From assembly GCA_009801015.1 (NCBI GenBank), contig VHZZ01000037.1:130297-176208 (forward strand): a stretch of 45,912 nt of DNA, given 5' to 3'. Below, one piece after another: positions 44,090 through 45,912 of the stretch (within the stretch, counting starts at the first letter, position 1; every line of letters starts with the position of its first letter). The notes under the pieces were generated by a model. The model did not search any database and had not been told where the DNA came from. It saw only the letters and a list, made by a program, of their open reading frames with translations. The position numbers and the translations under genes are program-made. The DNA comes from Silene noctiflora. Lineage: Eukaryota > Streptophyta > Magnoliopsida > Caryophyllales > Caryophyllaceae.

Positions 44090-45912
44090 CTACTGCATGT
44101 TGACAGCATTCAAAACACTGCAATGCCTTCTGATCTCTCCTTGTTCACCAGTAAGCACATTCATCTTGCTCAGCTTGATCATTGCCTCGCCGAATTTCTT
44201 CATCCACAAAGCCGAGTCAGCAGCATACTGACGGACCAATTCCTCGGTATCAGGATACACAGAAAGCGCCGTATCAGCAGAAATCACACCCCTTCCCTTG
44301 ATAATATTGTTGAAAAATGTCACACCCCAAGCTGAATCAAATTTTTCCGGGTTCAATGGTGTTGAAATTACTGCCCAATTGCTCTCATTCGCTTTTGGGC
44401 AGTACTTGTCCATCACCTTGTTCTTAAACTTGTTATCTATAATCTCAGTCGAACCCGTTGCGTTCACAATATTCTTATCATCAGCAATGGTAAATAAACA
44501 TCTGGAGTGCCCAATTGAATGAGCTCCCTCTAAAACAACCAGGTCGTCTACAGTCAGTCCCCTGACCGCGTATATTCTAATCAAATCCTTTGTTTTAAAG
44601 CTTCCACCTGGGAGGTCTGATGCTAGATTGCCATCAACGAACCCACCATCTCGACGTCCAGCTGGGATTTTGAAATATGAGTTCCCGGCTAAGACTGCAG
44701 CATCCCGAGCTGCGTATGATAAGATGTCAGCACAGGATACCATACCCGGACACTGCTTCTCCAATTCCGCCTTCATTTGTTCAATAGCCTTTAGTCCTCT
44801 TAAGTTATTGCCCGGGTGCGCTAATTCTGAGGCAAAACTGTTGTATCTCTCTGGTTTAAGGAGAATCGAACCATCGCAACCCTATCACAAACATATTAGT
44901 CTCGGTTCTGCATGTCACCTATAAACGAGTCACAAATCACTTAACCCGAACTTGACCAAATTACATGAACTATTAGCAACAATCTCATATCTACTAAAAG
45001 AATAGGAATTCTCACATTTTTCACTCCAAAAAACATCTTTTTAAATTAGGAAGGTAATTATAAACTAATAATAATAACATTTTTATTTCACAAAATTGTT
45101 ATCTCTTAATTAAAATTAATCTTTTCATCAAATTATATTATCTTCACATAACTCTAAACTATAATATCTTAATTAAAATATAAATAAATAAAATTCATAT
45201 GAAATTATAAATTGCTAAATCATTTATTGATACTATTATTTGAGAATGACTTGACACATACTACATATAAAACAAAACTGTAAATCACTATTATTACATT
45301 CGTGACAAAAACAATTGAGAGAATTAAAAAATTGAAATCAGTAGCCTTATGGATAAAAAAAAAAAAAAAAAATTTGTTTAAAATACATTTGAGCACATTA
45401 CTCAATTAGCTTAATTAATTGTCAACAAAGCAAATTACAATAACGAGAAATATAGACACTTAATAAAATATCATTGTTTTATAAGTAATTTATTTATAAA
45501 AAATTATATATTCTGTGCATTTATGCACGGGATCTAAACTAATATAAACTATTATCGGATACAAACGACTCAAGAGCAAAAATAATACTCTAAAAGAAAG
45601 TAGGGTTTAGATTATTTTCAAAATCGACTTTTATAAATATTATAAAATATCTCCGATTTATGTTAACTTTTATATCAATCCCTATATTTGAAAAGAGGGA
45701 CAAGCTCTAAAAAGAGATTTAGATTTTACCGAGATAAAACAATCATGAAAATGGATACGAAGAATGCCCGGAATCCATTCAGGGTTCTTTTGGGTAGATC
45801 TTTTCATAACATCCATAATAATTTTTTCAACATTAGGGCACTTTGATTTATAAAAATCAAAAGTTAGGTCGTTTTTAATAGCACTGGTGTTTACTGAAAC
45901 TGCAGCTAATAA
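44090..45912 (-). CDS. Class III secretory peroxidase, 2 exons seen, 5' end outside the window
   Basis: Exon 1 (partial) runs from the window edge at 45912 to 45730, in phase. It encodes SAIKNDLTFDFYKSKCPNVE and then RIHFHDCFIS, giving the catalytic distal Arg and His. Exon 2 is 44881-44090 and starts GCDGSILL. It carries CPGMVSCADIL, RRDGG, the proximal heme ligand region LEGAHSIGHSRC, and the last paired Cys in YCPKAN and RRHCSVL. The 848-bp intron is GT-AG (donor at 45729, acceptor AG at 44883-44882). A total of 324 residues is visible; the signal peptide begins outside the window. Class III peroxidases are secreted to wall or vacuole and oxidise phenolics with H2O2 (family knowledge). I do not assign a numbered family member. 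Confidence 0.9.

Overview
This is nuclear DNA from a flowering plant. It has AT-rich intergenic sequence, genes with many short GT-AG introns, plant-only protein families, an L1-type LINE, tRNA-derived SINEs, hAT-like elements and many short MITEs ending in the 'ctccctccgtc' motif. The protein sequences point to a core eudicot. The MITE and 'gtgacggata' repeat families remind me of Caryophyllales, but the sequence does not prove the order. There is no prokaryotic or viral gene set.

Layout: 1-4272 holds MITEs, a SINE and the 3' flank of the first gene. 4273-11145 (-) is a complete 12-exon PSI1-like gene (DUF3475/DUF668, N-myristoylation motif, 659 aa). 11146-15940 is repeat-rich spacer. 15941-20192 (-) is a complete 8-exon dual-specificity/tyrosine phosphatase PTP1-like gene (336 aa). 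20193-29628 is the head-to-head spacer between PTP1 and the next gene, filled by MITEs and a nearly intact 6.2-kb LINE (22787-28975) with a 12-bp target-site duplication and one nonsense codon in the reverse transcriptase. 29629-31735 (+) encodes a PORR-domain organelle RNA-binding protein with an acidic and RGG-rich tail, broken by a 276-N assembly gap. 33280-35775 and 39589-42084 (-) are tandem intronless G-type lectin receptor kinases of 831 aa each. 42420-43220 is a decayed LINE fragment. 44090-45912 (-) is a class III peroxidase whose 5' end lies outside the window.

The genes do not form a pathway cluster, although several act in cell-surface signalling (PSI1-like, receptor kinases, phosphatase). 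Two observations stand out. The two receptor kinases look identical over 2,119 bp while their ends and flanks differ strongly, which suggests gene conversion, very recent exchange or an assembly error. The gene order PSI1-PTP1-PORR-lectin kinase also appears to combine gene neighbours that Arabidopsis keeps on two duplicated chromosome-1 segments (from memory of locus numbers). I found no evidence of a wholly new biological system.
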